Assembly (NCBI GenBank): GCA_023136265.1
Contig: JAGLRN010000009.1
Span: 1-32,117, forward strand
DNA from: Thermoplasmata archaeon
GTDB taxonomy: Archaea > Thermoplasmatota > Thermoplasmata > RBG-16-68-12 > JAGMCJ01
Direction: 5' to 3'
DNA length: 32,117 bases
The notes below the pieces were generated by a model, which made no database searches, was not told the DNA's origin, and worked only from the letters and a program-made list of their open reading frames with translations. Both the position numbers and the translations under genes were made by a program. Shown in pieces: positions 6,521-14,257 of the stretch; the first letter of the stretch is position 1; each line of letters starts with the position of its first letter.

Positions 6521-8605
6521 ATGATTTCAATGATGAAAAGGGTTCTGGCTCTCTTTCTCATTCTGACTTTCCTACTTGCAGGTCTCTCACTGACCCAGGA
6601 GGGTAGAGCCCAGGGTACGAAATGGACGATAATGGTCTATATGGCGGCTGACAACAATCTGGAGGACATGAGCGTTCATGATTTCGAGGAGATGTCTCAG
6701 ATAGGCTCCACAGAGAATGTGAAGATTGTTGTTCAGTACGATAGGAAGCCCGGTGAGCCTGATGCCAACCCGGATTGGACCACAACGAAGAGGTTTCTGG
6801 TTCAGGAGGGCGACGAACCTCTCCCTAGCTACCAGATAGAGGACATCGGGGAGGCCGCCATGGACGATCCCAACACGCTCGTGGACTTCGTGGACTGGGC
6901 GATGAGCGGCTTTCCAGCGGACCACTACTTCCTCGTCCTATGGGACCATGGACTAAGCTGGCAGGGTCTGGTCAAGGACGAATCGAACTCGTCCAATTAC
7001 CTGACAACACCAGAACTCGGAGCAGCTCTCCAGCAGATTGTTGCGGACAACGGTGGGAGAAGGCTCGACATCGTGGGGTTCGATACGTGCAGAACCACGC
7101 TGGAGATAATGTACGAGATCAGGGACTATGTTGACTTCATCGTCGGCTCGGAAAAGGACGAGGACGCCCGCGGGTGGGCGTACGACGGCTTCCTCGGCCC
7201 TCTCGTTGCAGATCCATCCATGACACCCTTGGAGCTTTCAAGAGAGGTCGTGGACTCATTCATCGAGGAGTACGAGGGGCTGAGCTCATATTCCGCCATT
7301 CTCTCCAGCATCAATGCGACCAGGATCGACAGTCTGGTCGAATCGCTGGACGACCTCGTCTGGGATATGTACCATTTCATTCCATACTTCGGTGAAGAGA
7401 TAAGGGCCGCTTGGAACGACACAGAGAAGTACGAGGTAGACGAAAGGGACCTTTTTGACCTGGCGGACGAGCTCATCAACCACGTCGACAACGTCAGGAT
7501 TGAGCGAAAGGCCGAGGTGGTGAAATCCCACGTCCTCTTTGCGGTCGCGTACGAGAGACACTGGGACAATGAGCAGGACGCCAAGGGGGTCAGGCTCATC
7601 GACGCCCATGGGATATCCCTGTCATATCCCACCTCACAGGTGCTGACGTCGTACAACGACCTCGCTTTCAGCATTGACACGCTCTGGGACGAGTATCTGG
7701 ACTATTACCTGGTGTCTGGGAAGAACGTCTCGTTCCTCGATGTCGTTGGAAGCAACCTGGACTTGAATGGTGACTCCCTCAATGACACAATGGCCGTCAC
7801 GCTTACGAGCGACATTGATGGCTATGTGGAATATGAGATTCACAGATCCGACGAGTTCGTGAAGGAAGGCCGCGTGGACGTGACGACAGGGGAGCCCGAG
7901 ACGATCGTCTACAGTCCGTTGGTCCCTGGCTATTACAACTACTACTTCTATCTCTTCAATGATACTGGGTATCTCAGGAACTACACAACAATCATGTCGA
8001 ACGAGATGTCCAGGGATCCCGTCCTGTACGAGGAGGCTCTCTGCGTTGAGGGGATCATCGCTGTTTATGGAAGGGCGAGGGACGAGAAGGGCGGAAACCT
8101 GGCGGACGCAACCATAGTCATGAGGAACGTCGACACGTCTGAGACACTTGAGGCAACGACGAACGAGAGCGGATACGCCTTTGAGATAGTCTTCCCCAGA
8201 TGGATGCAGGCCGGGGACACAGTGGAGATAAACGCCTCGTATGAGGGGAGGGTCGGAGGAGTCTCGTTCGTGGTTCCCAGAAGTCCTCTGGATATGTCAT
8301 ACGACGTTGTCGTAGACGTCGGAGCCGTTAGCGGGCAATTCGACCTGGCCCTCATCATTCTGATCTTGGCGATAGCCATCGTTGCGTCCGTGGTACTGAC
8401 ATCACGCCTGGTGAGACCGAAGGGTATGGAGACGGGGCCGGAAAGGTCAGATGTCCCGCGGCCGTCCAATGAGTGTGGGATATGTGGTGCGGAGATCAAC
8501 CTGGGCACATTCTCGGTTCAGTGCTCGAGCTGCGGTTCCGTGTATCATTCCGCATGCGTGAAGGGCAGGAAAAGGTGCCCGTCGTGCAGGAAAGCACTCA
8601 TCTGA
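6521..8605 (+). CDS. Membrane-anchored clostripain-like (C11) cysteine protease with cytoplasmic RING-like zinc domain
   Basis: This 694-residue exported protein starts with a signal peptide (about residues 5-30). The C11 protease domain begins at WTIMVYMAADNNLED (35-49). The catalytic pair is visible: His143 in LVLWDHGLSW and Cys190 in VGFDTC. Middle regions are beta-rich, with a carboxypeptidase-regulatory-like segment near 510-590. A transmembrane helix lies at about 608-628, followed by a C-terminal zinc module with C652-x2-C655, C668-x2-C671, H676, C679 and C686-x2-C689. By topology the protease is outside the cell and the zinc module inside. Clostripain family proteases cleave after basic residues; the substrate here is unknown. 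The TATA box suggests initiation at 6530 or 6533. Confidence 0.85.
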   Translation: MISMMKRVLALFLILTFLLAGLSLTQEGRAQGTKWTIMVYMAADNNLEDMSVHDFEEMSQIGSTENVKIVVQYDRKPGEPDANPDWTTTKRFLVQEGDEPLPSYQIEDIGEAAMDDPNTLVDFVDWAMSGFPADHYFLVLWDHGLSWQGLVKDESNSSNYLTTPELGAALQQIVADNGGRRLDIVGFDTCRTTLEIMYEIRDYVDFIVGSEKDEDARGWAYDGFLGPLVADPSMTPLELSREVVDSFIEEYEGLSSYSAILSSINATRIDSLVESLDDLVWDMYHFIPYFGEEIRAAWNDTEKYEVDERDLFDLADELINHVDNVRIERKAEVVKSHVLFAVAYERHWDNEQDAKGVRLIDAHGISLSYPTSQVLTSYNDLAFSIDTLWDEYLDYYLVSGKNVSFLDVVGSNLDLNGDSLNDTMAVTLTSDIDGYVEYEIHRSDEFVKEGRVDVTTGEPETIVYSPLVPGYYNYYFYLFNDTGYLRNYTTIMSNEMSRDPVLYEEALCVEGIIAVYGRARDEKGGNLADATIVMRNVDTSETLEATTNESGYAFEIVFPRWMQAGDTVEINASYEGRVGGVSFVVPRSPLDMSYDVVVDVGAVSGQFDLALIILILAIAIVASVVLTSRLVRPKGMETGPERSDVPRPSNECGICGAEINLGTFSVQCSSCGSVYHSACVKGRKRCPSCRKALI

Positions 8606-8635
8606 AACACTTTCATCAACCCCTCCCTTCTGGGA

Positions 8636-8644
8636 CTTTAAGTA
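8636..8644 (+). promoter_or_regulatory. TATA-like box of the two-repeat HARP-like gene
   Basis: CTTTAAGTA predicts transcription from about 8665, leaving a short leader with GGGGTGA (8667-8673) directly before the GTG start at 8677. Confidence 0.45.
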
Positions 8645-8676
8645 GGCGGAGAGCAACTCCTCTATAGGGGTGAAAC

Positions 8677-9174
8677 GTGAAGCAGGTTCTAATCACTCGG
8701 AAGGGGGACGAGGTTTCCATCAAGTTTGACTATGAGAGGAACCTAGTGAACGTCGCGAAGGGTCTGGAGAAGAGAAGGTTCGATTCGGAAACGAAGGAGT
8801 GGCTTGCTCCGCTTCATCACTACAAGTATGTGGTGAAGGAATTCGAAGCGGCGAACTGTCTGCTGAGGGTCGACCCGAGCATTGAGGAACTGCTGATAAA
8901 CAAGGTGGACATCGAGAAGAAGTTGCCAGTCGTTCACATAAGGAGCAGCTCTGCTGAGTACCAGATCTCCTTTGAGTACGATGAGCAGATTGTGAGAACG
9001 ATGAAAGCACTTCCCGAGAAGCGATTCGATTCCGTTCTGAAGATGTGGGCGGTGCCCATAAGGGATCGGGAGAAGACGCTCGAACAGATACTCTACAGGC
9101 TGGAATTCGTGGATTGTGAGGTGTCACTCGAAGGAGACCTGGCAGACCCAAACGATATTGGGAAACATACTTAA
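8677..9174 (+). CDS. Protein of two HARP-like repeats
   Basis: The protein has 165 residues from a GTG start, chosen for the GGGGTGA ribosome site four bases upstream. It consists of two copies of one module 82 residues apart: F17/F99, Y19/Y101, K28/K110, L30/L112, RFDS at 34-37 and 116-119, W42/W124 and P45/P127. The pattern (aromatic strand, helix, R-[YF]-D, then W-x-x-P) resembles the HARP domain of SMARCAL1-type annealing helicases, which binds fork DNA. No helicase domain is present. It ends 47 bases before xseA, so a DNA-processing role is plausible. The HARP likeness is judged from pattern alone; the gene itself is secure. Confidence 0.7.
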   Translation: MKQVLITRKGDEVSIKFDYERNLVNVAKGLEKRRFDSETKEWLAPLHHYKYVVKEFEAANCLLRVDPSIEELLINKVDIEKKLPVVHIRSSSAEYQISFEYDEQIVRTMKALPEKRFDSVLKMWAVPIRDREKTLEQILYRLEFVDCEVSLEGDLADPNDIGKHT

Positions 9175-9218
9175 ATCCACCTCTCTTTCCTTTGCTGAAG
9201 CTGGAGATGTGAGGAGGG
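9170..9218 (+). promoter_or_regulatory. Promoter and ribosome site of xseA-xseB
   Basis: CTTAAATC at 9170-9177 overlaps the stop of the preceding gene and predicts transcription from about 9199. GGAGGG at 9213-9218 lies three bases before the xseA ATG. Confidence 0.5.
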
Positions 9219-9221
9219 AGT

Positions 9222-10457
9222 ATGCCCGAAGAGGCTCAGAAGATATTCTCGGTGACCGAGGTCACAGACACTATCCGCAATCTACTGAGAGAAGAACCCT
9301 CTCTGATCGGGGTCGCTGTCAGAGGGGAGCTGAGCAACTACGGGAAGTCGGCGCAGGGTCATTGCTACTTCACGCTCAAGGATGAGAACTCCTCCCTGAA
9401 GTGCGTCCTGTTCAGAGGCGACGCGGAGCGTCTTGGCATCGACCTGGAGGACGGCCAGAAAATCGTTGCGCTCGGGGACATCGACGTCTACCGACCGTCC
9501 GGATCCTATCAACTGATAGTGAGGGAGATCAACATCGAGGGTGTCGGCGAACTGTACCTGAAGTTCCTTCAGCTCAAGAAGTTCTTGGAGACGGAGGGCC
9601 TTTTCGCCGAGGAACACAAGAAACCTCTCCCGGCATTTCCCGCCAAGATAGGCGTTGTCACATCCGCGAAAGGAGCGGCATTTCGCGACATCGTGAAGGT
9701 CCTCGGTAGGAGATTCCCGCTGGCGGACATCATCCTTGCGCCATCGCTTGTTCAGGGAAGCGGTGCCCCGGAATCCATCGTCTCCGCAATTGAAATCCTG
9801 AACAGGTACGACGGCATCGACGTCATGATAGTCGGCAGGGGCGGCGGAGCCTTCGAGGAACTCGCATGCTTTAACGACGAATCTGTGGCGCGCACCATTT
9901 TCGATTCCCATATCCCCGTGGTTTCTGCTGTCGGACACGAGACGGACTTCACAATCGCTGACTTCGTGGCGGACAGGAGAGCGGCCACGCCCAGTGCGGC
10001 CGCCGAACTCGTGGCTCCTGACATCACAGAACTGCAAACATCTGTCGATACGTACAGGGAAAGCCTGGTCTGGGGTCTCAAGAACATGCTCGAGTCGAGA
10101 AAGAGGGATATTAGGAGGTTGGAGTCGGGACTCTCGTCGGATGTGGTCCTCGACCAGATAAGGACGCACTCTCAGGGGCTCGATGACCGCTTCCTGCAGA
10201 TGAGCCGGGCTCTGAAGTCATTCCTGAGCATTCGGAGGGAAGGTCTGAGGAAGCTGGGGGGTATGCTCGGGACCGCTGACCCGCTGGCAACACTAGACAG
10301 GGGGTATTCCATCGCGCTTAGGCTCCCGGACAAGAACGTGATCGAGACGATTGAGTCCATCAACTTGGGTGACGACGTTCTTGTCATGGTAAGGGATGGT
10401 GAGATTTACTGTGTCGTGAAGAACTTGAAGGAGGTGGAAAGACGACCGAGGAAATGA
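9222..10457 (+). CDS. xseA: Exodeoxyribonuclease VII large subunit
   Basis: This 411-residue protein is slightly shorter than bacterial XseA (about 450). An N-terminal OB fold covers residues 8-105 (VAVRGELSNY, GHCYFTLKD, IVALGDIDVY). The catalytic domain includes IGVVTSAKGAAFRDI at 143-157, the glycine-rich GRGGGAFEEL at 205-214 and GHETDFTIADFVADRRA at 238-254, all hallmarks of the family. A helical C-terminal arm follows, which in bacteria binds several small subunits. The enzyme degrades single-stranded DNA from both ends without metal. Its last four bases (ATGA) overlap the start of xseB, giving translational coupling. ExoVII is mainly bacterial and patchy in archaea, so acquisition by transfer is likely, though codon use does not stand out by eye. 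Confidence 0.95.
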   Translation: MPEEAQKIFSVTEVTDTIRNLLREEPSLIGVAVRGELSNYGKSAQGHCYFTLKDENSSLKCVLFRGDAERLGIDLEDGQKIVALGDIDVYRPSGSYQLIVREINIEGVGELYLKFLQLKKFLETEGLFAEEHKKPLPAFPAKIGVVTSAKGAAFRDIVKVLGRRFPLADIILAPSLVQGSGAPESIVSAIEILNRYDGIDVMIVGRGGGAFEELACFNDESVARTIFDSHIPVVSAVGHETDFTIADFVADRRAATPSAAAELVAPDITELQTSVDTYRESLVWGLKNMLESRKRDIRRLESGLSSDVVLDQIRTHSQGLDDRFLQMSRALKSFLSIRREGLRKLGGMLGTADPLATLDRGYSIALRLPDKNVIETIESINLGDDVLVMVRDGEIYCVVKNLKEVERRPRK

Positions 10458-10663
10458 CATTTGAGGACGCTCTGGAACGGTTGGAGAACATCGTGGACAC
10501 GCTTTCCAAGGGGAAGCTCTCACTGGACGAGGGAATGGAGAGATTTGAGGAGGGAATCCGACTCTTTCGACTCTGCGATGAGAAGCTGAGAAGCGCGGAG
10601 CAGCGAGTCTCGGTTCTGACCCAGTCCCAAGAGGGCGTCGAGGAAAGACCGTATGATGAATGA
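10454..10663 (+). CDS. xseB: Exodeoxyribonuclease VII small subunit
   Basis: This 69-residue helical protein has the XseB signature: MTFEDALERLENIVDTL, then LSLDEGMERFEEGIRL and a terminal helix. Its length is typical (about 70-80). In the enzyme several copies coat the coiled-coil arm of XseA and are needed for activity. The ATG overlaps the xseA stop as ATGA. It ends 25 bases before the stop of a convergent gene. Confidence 0.93.
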   Translation: MTFEDALERLENIVDTLSKGKLSLDEGMERFEEGIRLFRLCDEKLRSAEQRVSVLTQSQEGVEERPYDE

Positions 10664-10688
10664 GCGGGAGGCCTAGAGCAACCGAGCG

Positions 10689-10997
10689 TCACCGCTGAGA
10701 GAGCGCTCCAAGCGAGCGAAACTCCTCTCGTAGGAGTTCCATCTCCTTCTCGATGGTCTCTCCTTCTGCTGTGCTGCATTTGCCCCAGTACCGCGAGTGT
10801 CTGGGCCTCTCCCAGTCTATATGGACCTCCAGTATCCGCGGACCTCTCTCGTTCTCTCTGAATATCCTGAGGTGGAATCTGGGGTACCTCGTCTTGAATA
10901 TGGGTCTGGTGGCGACGATCTCTTCCGTCGACTCCACTATCCAGTATCCCTTCTTTCGGAGTATGTTGAGCAGTTCTACGATCTCCACTTCGTCCAT
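10689..10997 (-). CDS. Small hypothetical protein downstream of polB2
   Basis: The frame gives 102 residues from ATG 10997; a TTG four codons earlier (11009) is less likely. It alternates strands and helices, with IVELLNILRKKGYWIV near the start, a tryptophan- and arginine-rich middle (EVHIDWERPRHSRYWGK) and an acidic final helix. There are no signal peptide, membrane segments or zinc pairs. It follows the polymerase gene by 56 bases on the same strand and may be read from the same transcript, although a TATA-like GCTATAACTT near 11049-11057 could serve it alone. The function is not recognised. Confidence 0.6.
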   Translation of the reverse strand: MDEVEIVELLNILRKKGYWIVESTEEIVATRPIFKTRYPRFHLRIFRENERGPRILEVHIDWERPRHSRYWGKCSTAEGETIEKEMELLREEFRSLGALSQR

Positions 10998-11053
10998 TTT
11001 CTCGCGCAAGGCGAATCAGCTCTTCTCGCTCATCTTTCTGCCCGCTTATCAAG

Positions 11054-13243
11054 TTATAGCTGGTCTTCGGTCATGAGCCTGGCGATTCTCTCCCGATCGT
11101 AGCCAAGAGGCTGAAGGAGCGTCTCGCCCATTCGACAGAGAAGCTCGACATACTTCGCCTTATCGTACGCCTCCCCTCCTTCCAACAAGTCAGCGATTCT
11201 CAGTCTCTCATCCGCAACTTTGCTCTCGCTGTCCAAAAGGACGAATCGAATCACCTCACCGGGGTGGACCTCCACGTCCTCCCCCTTCAGCTGGGTGAGC
11301 GCGGCGACCTGATTGTTGAAGACGCTATACTCCTCCAAGCTCCTCGAGATTCTCAGGGTGAGGATGAGGTCCTCAAGGTCTACGTCCCCCCTCCAGACCC
11401 GCCTAACCCATTTCCTTAGGACCTCCAGTGCCTCCGGGACGTTCTCCTTGAACTCCTTGACGTTCTCTGCCTTAGCAAACACATCCAGCATCTCCATCTG
11501 CGCCCTCTTTACCAGTTCACACGTGTCATGCCTTCTAGCCTCTATCCCACGAATCTTCATCTTGCCGTCCTCGAACATCCCGTAGTAGCGGTTCATGGCC
11601 CCGACATCGAACGTCTTGCAGGGCAGGAAAACGATCCATTTGTACACCCCCTCCCGCTCAACGGGGATTCCTATGTGTCCGGATACGTGCTCTATGAGCT
11701 TCTGCTCATCGCCCTTGCCCCTCAGCCAGAGGGAGTCGACTATGCCGTGAAGCACCTCGAAGCCATGCTGGTCGGCGATCTCCGCGGATTTGAGGAGGAT
11801 CTCGCGACCGTAGGCGGTTATGGACTCATGGCATTCTATCTTCCCGTATCTCGCGTTGCGGTAGCCCGTGTAGCCGAACGAGCAGACGAGAAGCCATTTC
11901 AGAATGTCCGATTTCTCTTTCGCCCTCTCTTCCCCTCTCTCCTTTGCCAATCTCTTGAAAACCATCCGCCTCCTTATCACGGGGGACAGAACGCGGGGAA
12001 TCAGCCCGATCTTCTTCTCACAAACATGGTACCCTATTTCGGGAACTCTGTGATTTGAGTCCGGGCAGCACTCGCACAGGACCGTTTCAGGCGATATGTT
12101 GAAGCGGGCCATTATGCTGGGGTACAGCGACGTGAAGTCTATCTCCAGGACATCCTCGTGAAGGCCTACCTTGGGCTCGAAGATGAAGCCGCCCTTATCG
12201 CATACGAGCAGCTCCTTGGCGGTCTTGAACTCCTCGGGCAGGTTCTTTTTCCACATCACTGGGTGCCCGTCTCTCAGGGCCTGATTGACCTGCATGGCGG
12301 ATATGGCGGTTCCGGGGGACAGTTTGGCGATCTCCTGCGGAGGGATATTGGAGATCCTCGCGAGATCTATGAGGCCGTAGAGCCCGCTCTCCATGTGCAG
12401 GAAGGAGCTTCCCATGTCTATGTGTATTCTCCCCCTCAATGTGTACTTCGGCGGTCTGTACAGAATGCGACCGTAGCTGAAGTACGACTTGCCCTCTCGG
12501 TGCGGGTTGACGAGGTTCGCCTCCCGCCCGAGCTGGAACTCCTCGAGAACATCGTTCTCAGCGGCCCGCCTGTAGAGATAGGGAAAGAGGAAGGAATCGC
12601 CGTTCCTGGTGAGCACGACGTCCGGATCGACCACGCCCATCCTCTGAGCGAGCTCCAGAAGCATCTCCCGCTCGTCGCCTCCTCTTACGATCCTATTGCC
12701 CAGTTTGATGCTGTGGATGGAATCGCTGAACCTCTTGATCTTTGAGCGACCGTGCACCCTGACTCCCATCTCCACTTGACTGAGCCGAGGGACGTCGTAG
12801 TGGATTGCCCATTGCTCATCCAGAAGAATGAAGTCGCGCACGATCTCGAGGAAGGCCATGGGGAAGACTCCCTTCTCCAGAGTGTACCGCTGGCTCAGTC
12901 GGATGTCCACATTGTAGAGGCTGAAATCCCTGTAGCGACCGCGGAAATCGATCTCTCCCGCGAGATATTTGAGGTCCGAGTAGGTCGCAGGCGTGATGTT
13001 CAGGACATCGAAGAGCTCCTGGCTTCCAAGTCTCAGCTTCCTTCTTTCGAATGAAACATCTCTTACGGGAACGGAGCCGAGCCAGTCCTTGATTCTTTTG
13101 AGCTTCCTCTTCTCGCCGTGCACGTAGAAATTGGGAAAGTAATCTGCATCGACTATCTTGTCCACGCCACTCTCCGTCTTCAACCAACAGACCATGTGAT
13201 TCTTGTCGTAGTCCGGGTAGACATCGAACAACCAACCTCTCAT
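11054..13243 (-). CDS. polB2: B-family DNA polymerase homologue of the PolB2 (inactivated) type
   Basis: The protein has 729 residues from ATG 13243, which overlaps the upstream stop (ATGA); the open frame to 13354 only runs back into that gene. Motif A is normal (D369-F-T-S-L-Y-P-S-I). Motif B, usually KxxxNSxYG, reads K449-W-L-L-V-C-S-F-G, losing the Asn. Motif C, usually YGDTDS, reads H499-G-I-V-D-S, losing the first catalytic Asp. The exonuclease domain is also altered: the ExoI region is RLSQVEMGV (about 153-161) without a DIE triad, and ExoII is N214-G-D-S-F-L where F-D is expected. This matches the archaeal PolB2 family, described as inactivated, though a crenarchaeal member (Dpo2) has been linked to damage-induced mutagenesis. 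It shares a transcript with a RadA-like gene. Confidence 0.9.
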   Translation of the reverse strand: MRGWLFDVYPDYDKNHMVCWLKTESGVDKIVDADYFPNFYVHGEKRKLKRIKDWLGSVPVRDVSFERRKLRLGSQELFDVLNITPATYSDLKYLAGEIDFRGRYRDFSLYNVDIRLSQRYTLEKGVFPMAFLEIVRDFILLDEQWAIHYDVPRLSQVEMGVRVHGRSKIKRFSDSIHSIKLGNRIVRGGDEREMLLELAQRMGVVDPDVVLTRNGDSFLFPYLYRRAAENDVLEEFQLGREANLVNPHREGKSYFSYGRILYRPPKYTLRGRIHIDMGSSFLHMESGLYGLIDLARISNIPPQEIAKLSPGTAISAMQVNQALRDGHPVMWKKNLPEEFKTAKELLVCDKGGFIFEPKVGLHEDVLEIDFTSLYPSIMARFNISPETVLCECCPDSNHRVPEIGYHVCEKKIGLIPRVLSPVIRRRMVFKRLAKERGEERAKEKSDILKWLLVCSFGYTGYRNARYGKIECHESITAYGREILLKSAEIADQHGFEVLHGIVDSLWLRGKGDEQKLIEHVSGHIGIPVEREGVYKWIVFLPCKTFDVGAMNRYYGMFEDGKMKIRGIEARRHDTCELVKRAQMEMLDVFAKAENVKEFKENVPEALEVLRKWVRRVWRGDVDLEDLILTLRISRSLEEYSVFNNQVAALTQLKGEDVEVHPGEVIRFVLLDSESKVADERLRIADLLEGGEAYDKAKYVELLCRMGETLLQPLGYDRERIARLMTEDQL

Positions 13244-13494
13244 TTCTCTGTGCTCCGAACTCTCTCTTTGAGGGTCTCTATCTCCTTCTGCAGTTCGAGT
13301 ATTATGGACATGAAGATGCTCTCCATGGGATCGATGCGGTTTGCATACGAGCAAGCGGACGAATGCGCCCGCGCCTTGTTCATGAGCTTATCGAACACCT
13401 GTTTGTCCTTTGGTCTCAGGGCCCTCTTGTACTGCCCCCATCCGGATATGGCGGATTCGAGAAGCAGTCTGAAGGTAGGAACAGTTCTTCCCAT
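13240..13494 (-). CDS. Small conserved archaeal-type protein in the polB2 operon
   Basis: The protein has 84 residues and begins MGRTVPTFRLLLE. It continues with a conserved-looking helical core (WGQYKRALRPKDKQVFDKL, ARAHSSACSYANRIDPMESI) and ends in a coiled-coil-like KEIETLKERVRS. Small proteins of this kind occur in many archaea without an assigned function. The start is well supported: GAGGTGA lies four to five bases upstream, straddling the stop of the preceding gene. Its TGA overlaps the polymerase ATG. The placement between a RadA-like protein and PolB2 suggests a structural partner of one of them; that is inference. Confidence 0.8.
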   Translation of the reverse strand: MGRTVPTFRLLLESAISGWGQYKRALRPKDKQVFDKLMNKARAHSSACSYANRIDPMESIFMSIILELQKEIETLKERVRSTEK

Positions 13495-13498
13495 TTGA

Positions 13499-14248
13499 TC
13501 ACCTCACTAACGGCTCTTCCGCAGCCATGTAAACCTTGTCCTCCACATACTCTGCCAGAGTGGTCTGATTGTGAGCCACCGGGGCGTAGCTCATCCACCC
13601 CTCCTCCCTCGGCAATACGACCCTAATACACCGAACACCGTTCTCGAACCTCACTACCTTGTCCGGCTCGGTGTAGAGCAACCTTCTCAGGGCGCTCCTG
13701 CGGTACATATTGCTCAGCTTGTAGTTGGTGACGAGAGTGATGGTGTTCCACCGCTTCGTCAGCTCTCTCACCGTGGAGAAGCCCTGCCGGACGAGTTCCA
13801 GAGCTTCTGGCCACCACAGGTCCTCGTCCAGGTAGAGCGCCGGGAAGCAGGAGACCACCAGCATGCCCGCCCCGCTCTCCTGTATGCGGTCCTCCAGCCT
13901 CTCTCCTATCAGCGTGGACATCTGATATGCGGTGAAGGATCGGGAAATATGGACCTGGCTCAGCACATGCTCTCTGTCCACGCCGAACCGCTTGGCTAGA
14001 TTGGCGAGGATGAAAGGGTCGATGGAGTTGCCACCATCCAGAAACACGACCGGAAGATCGTGTCTCATTATCTCCTGAACGCAGAGCAACGAGACGAAGT
14101 CGAAGAGGAACTTCGAAGCGCTGTCTATGAAGCTAACACTCGATGATCTGAAGGCACCAAGGAACTCGTCCAGCGGTCTCAGGGTGGACGAGACGTCTCT
14201 CTCGATTCTCTGGGCTTCCAGAACAAGGCTCTTCGCAATCGCTCGCAT
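13499..14248 (-). CDS. RadA/RadB-like RecA-superfamily protein with degenerate P-loop
   Basis: This 249-residue protein aligns by eye with the RadA core. At the position of the Walker A loop it reads FIDSASKFLFD (40-50) in place of GxxGxGKT. Then comes VVFLDGGNSIDPF (67-79), matching RadA's IDTENTFRPE strand, and HISRSFTAYQM matching the ARAFNSNHQ helix. The Walker B strand is GMLVVSCFPALYLD without the usual acidic-serine ending. It therefore keeps the fold but probably cannot bind ATP in the normal way. The ATG has GGGGGAGA five bases upstream and a TATA box at 14282. It is the first gene of an operon with the 84-residue protein and PolB2. Confidence 0.75.
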   Translation of the reverse strand: MRAIAKSLVLEAQRIERDVSSTLRPLDEFLGAFRSSSVSFIDSASKFLFDFVSLLCVQEIMRHDLPVVFLDGGNSIDPFILANLAKRFGVDREHVLSQVHISRSFTAYQMSTLIGERLEDRIQESGAGMLVVSCFPALYLDEDLWWPEALELVRQGFSTVRELTKRWNTITLVTNYKLSNMYRRSALRRLLYTEPDKVVRFENGVRCIRVVLPREEGWMSYAPVAHNQTTLAEYVEDKVYMAAEEPLVR

Positions 14249-14257
14249 ATTCTCCCC

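Noticed and set aside
9282-10169. A 295-codon open frame on the minus strand
   Set aside because: Antisense to xseA and without any recognisable feature.
13244-13354. N-terminal extension of PolB2
   Set aside because: This stretch overlaps the 84-residue gene in another frame; ATG 13243 overlaps that gene's stop in a typical coupled arrangement and begins the conserved sequence.
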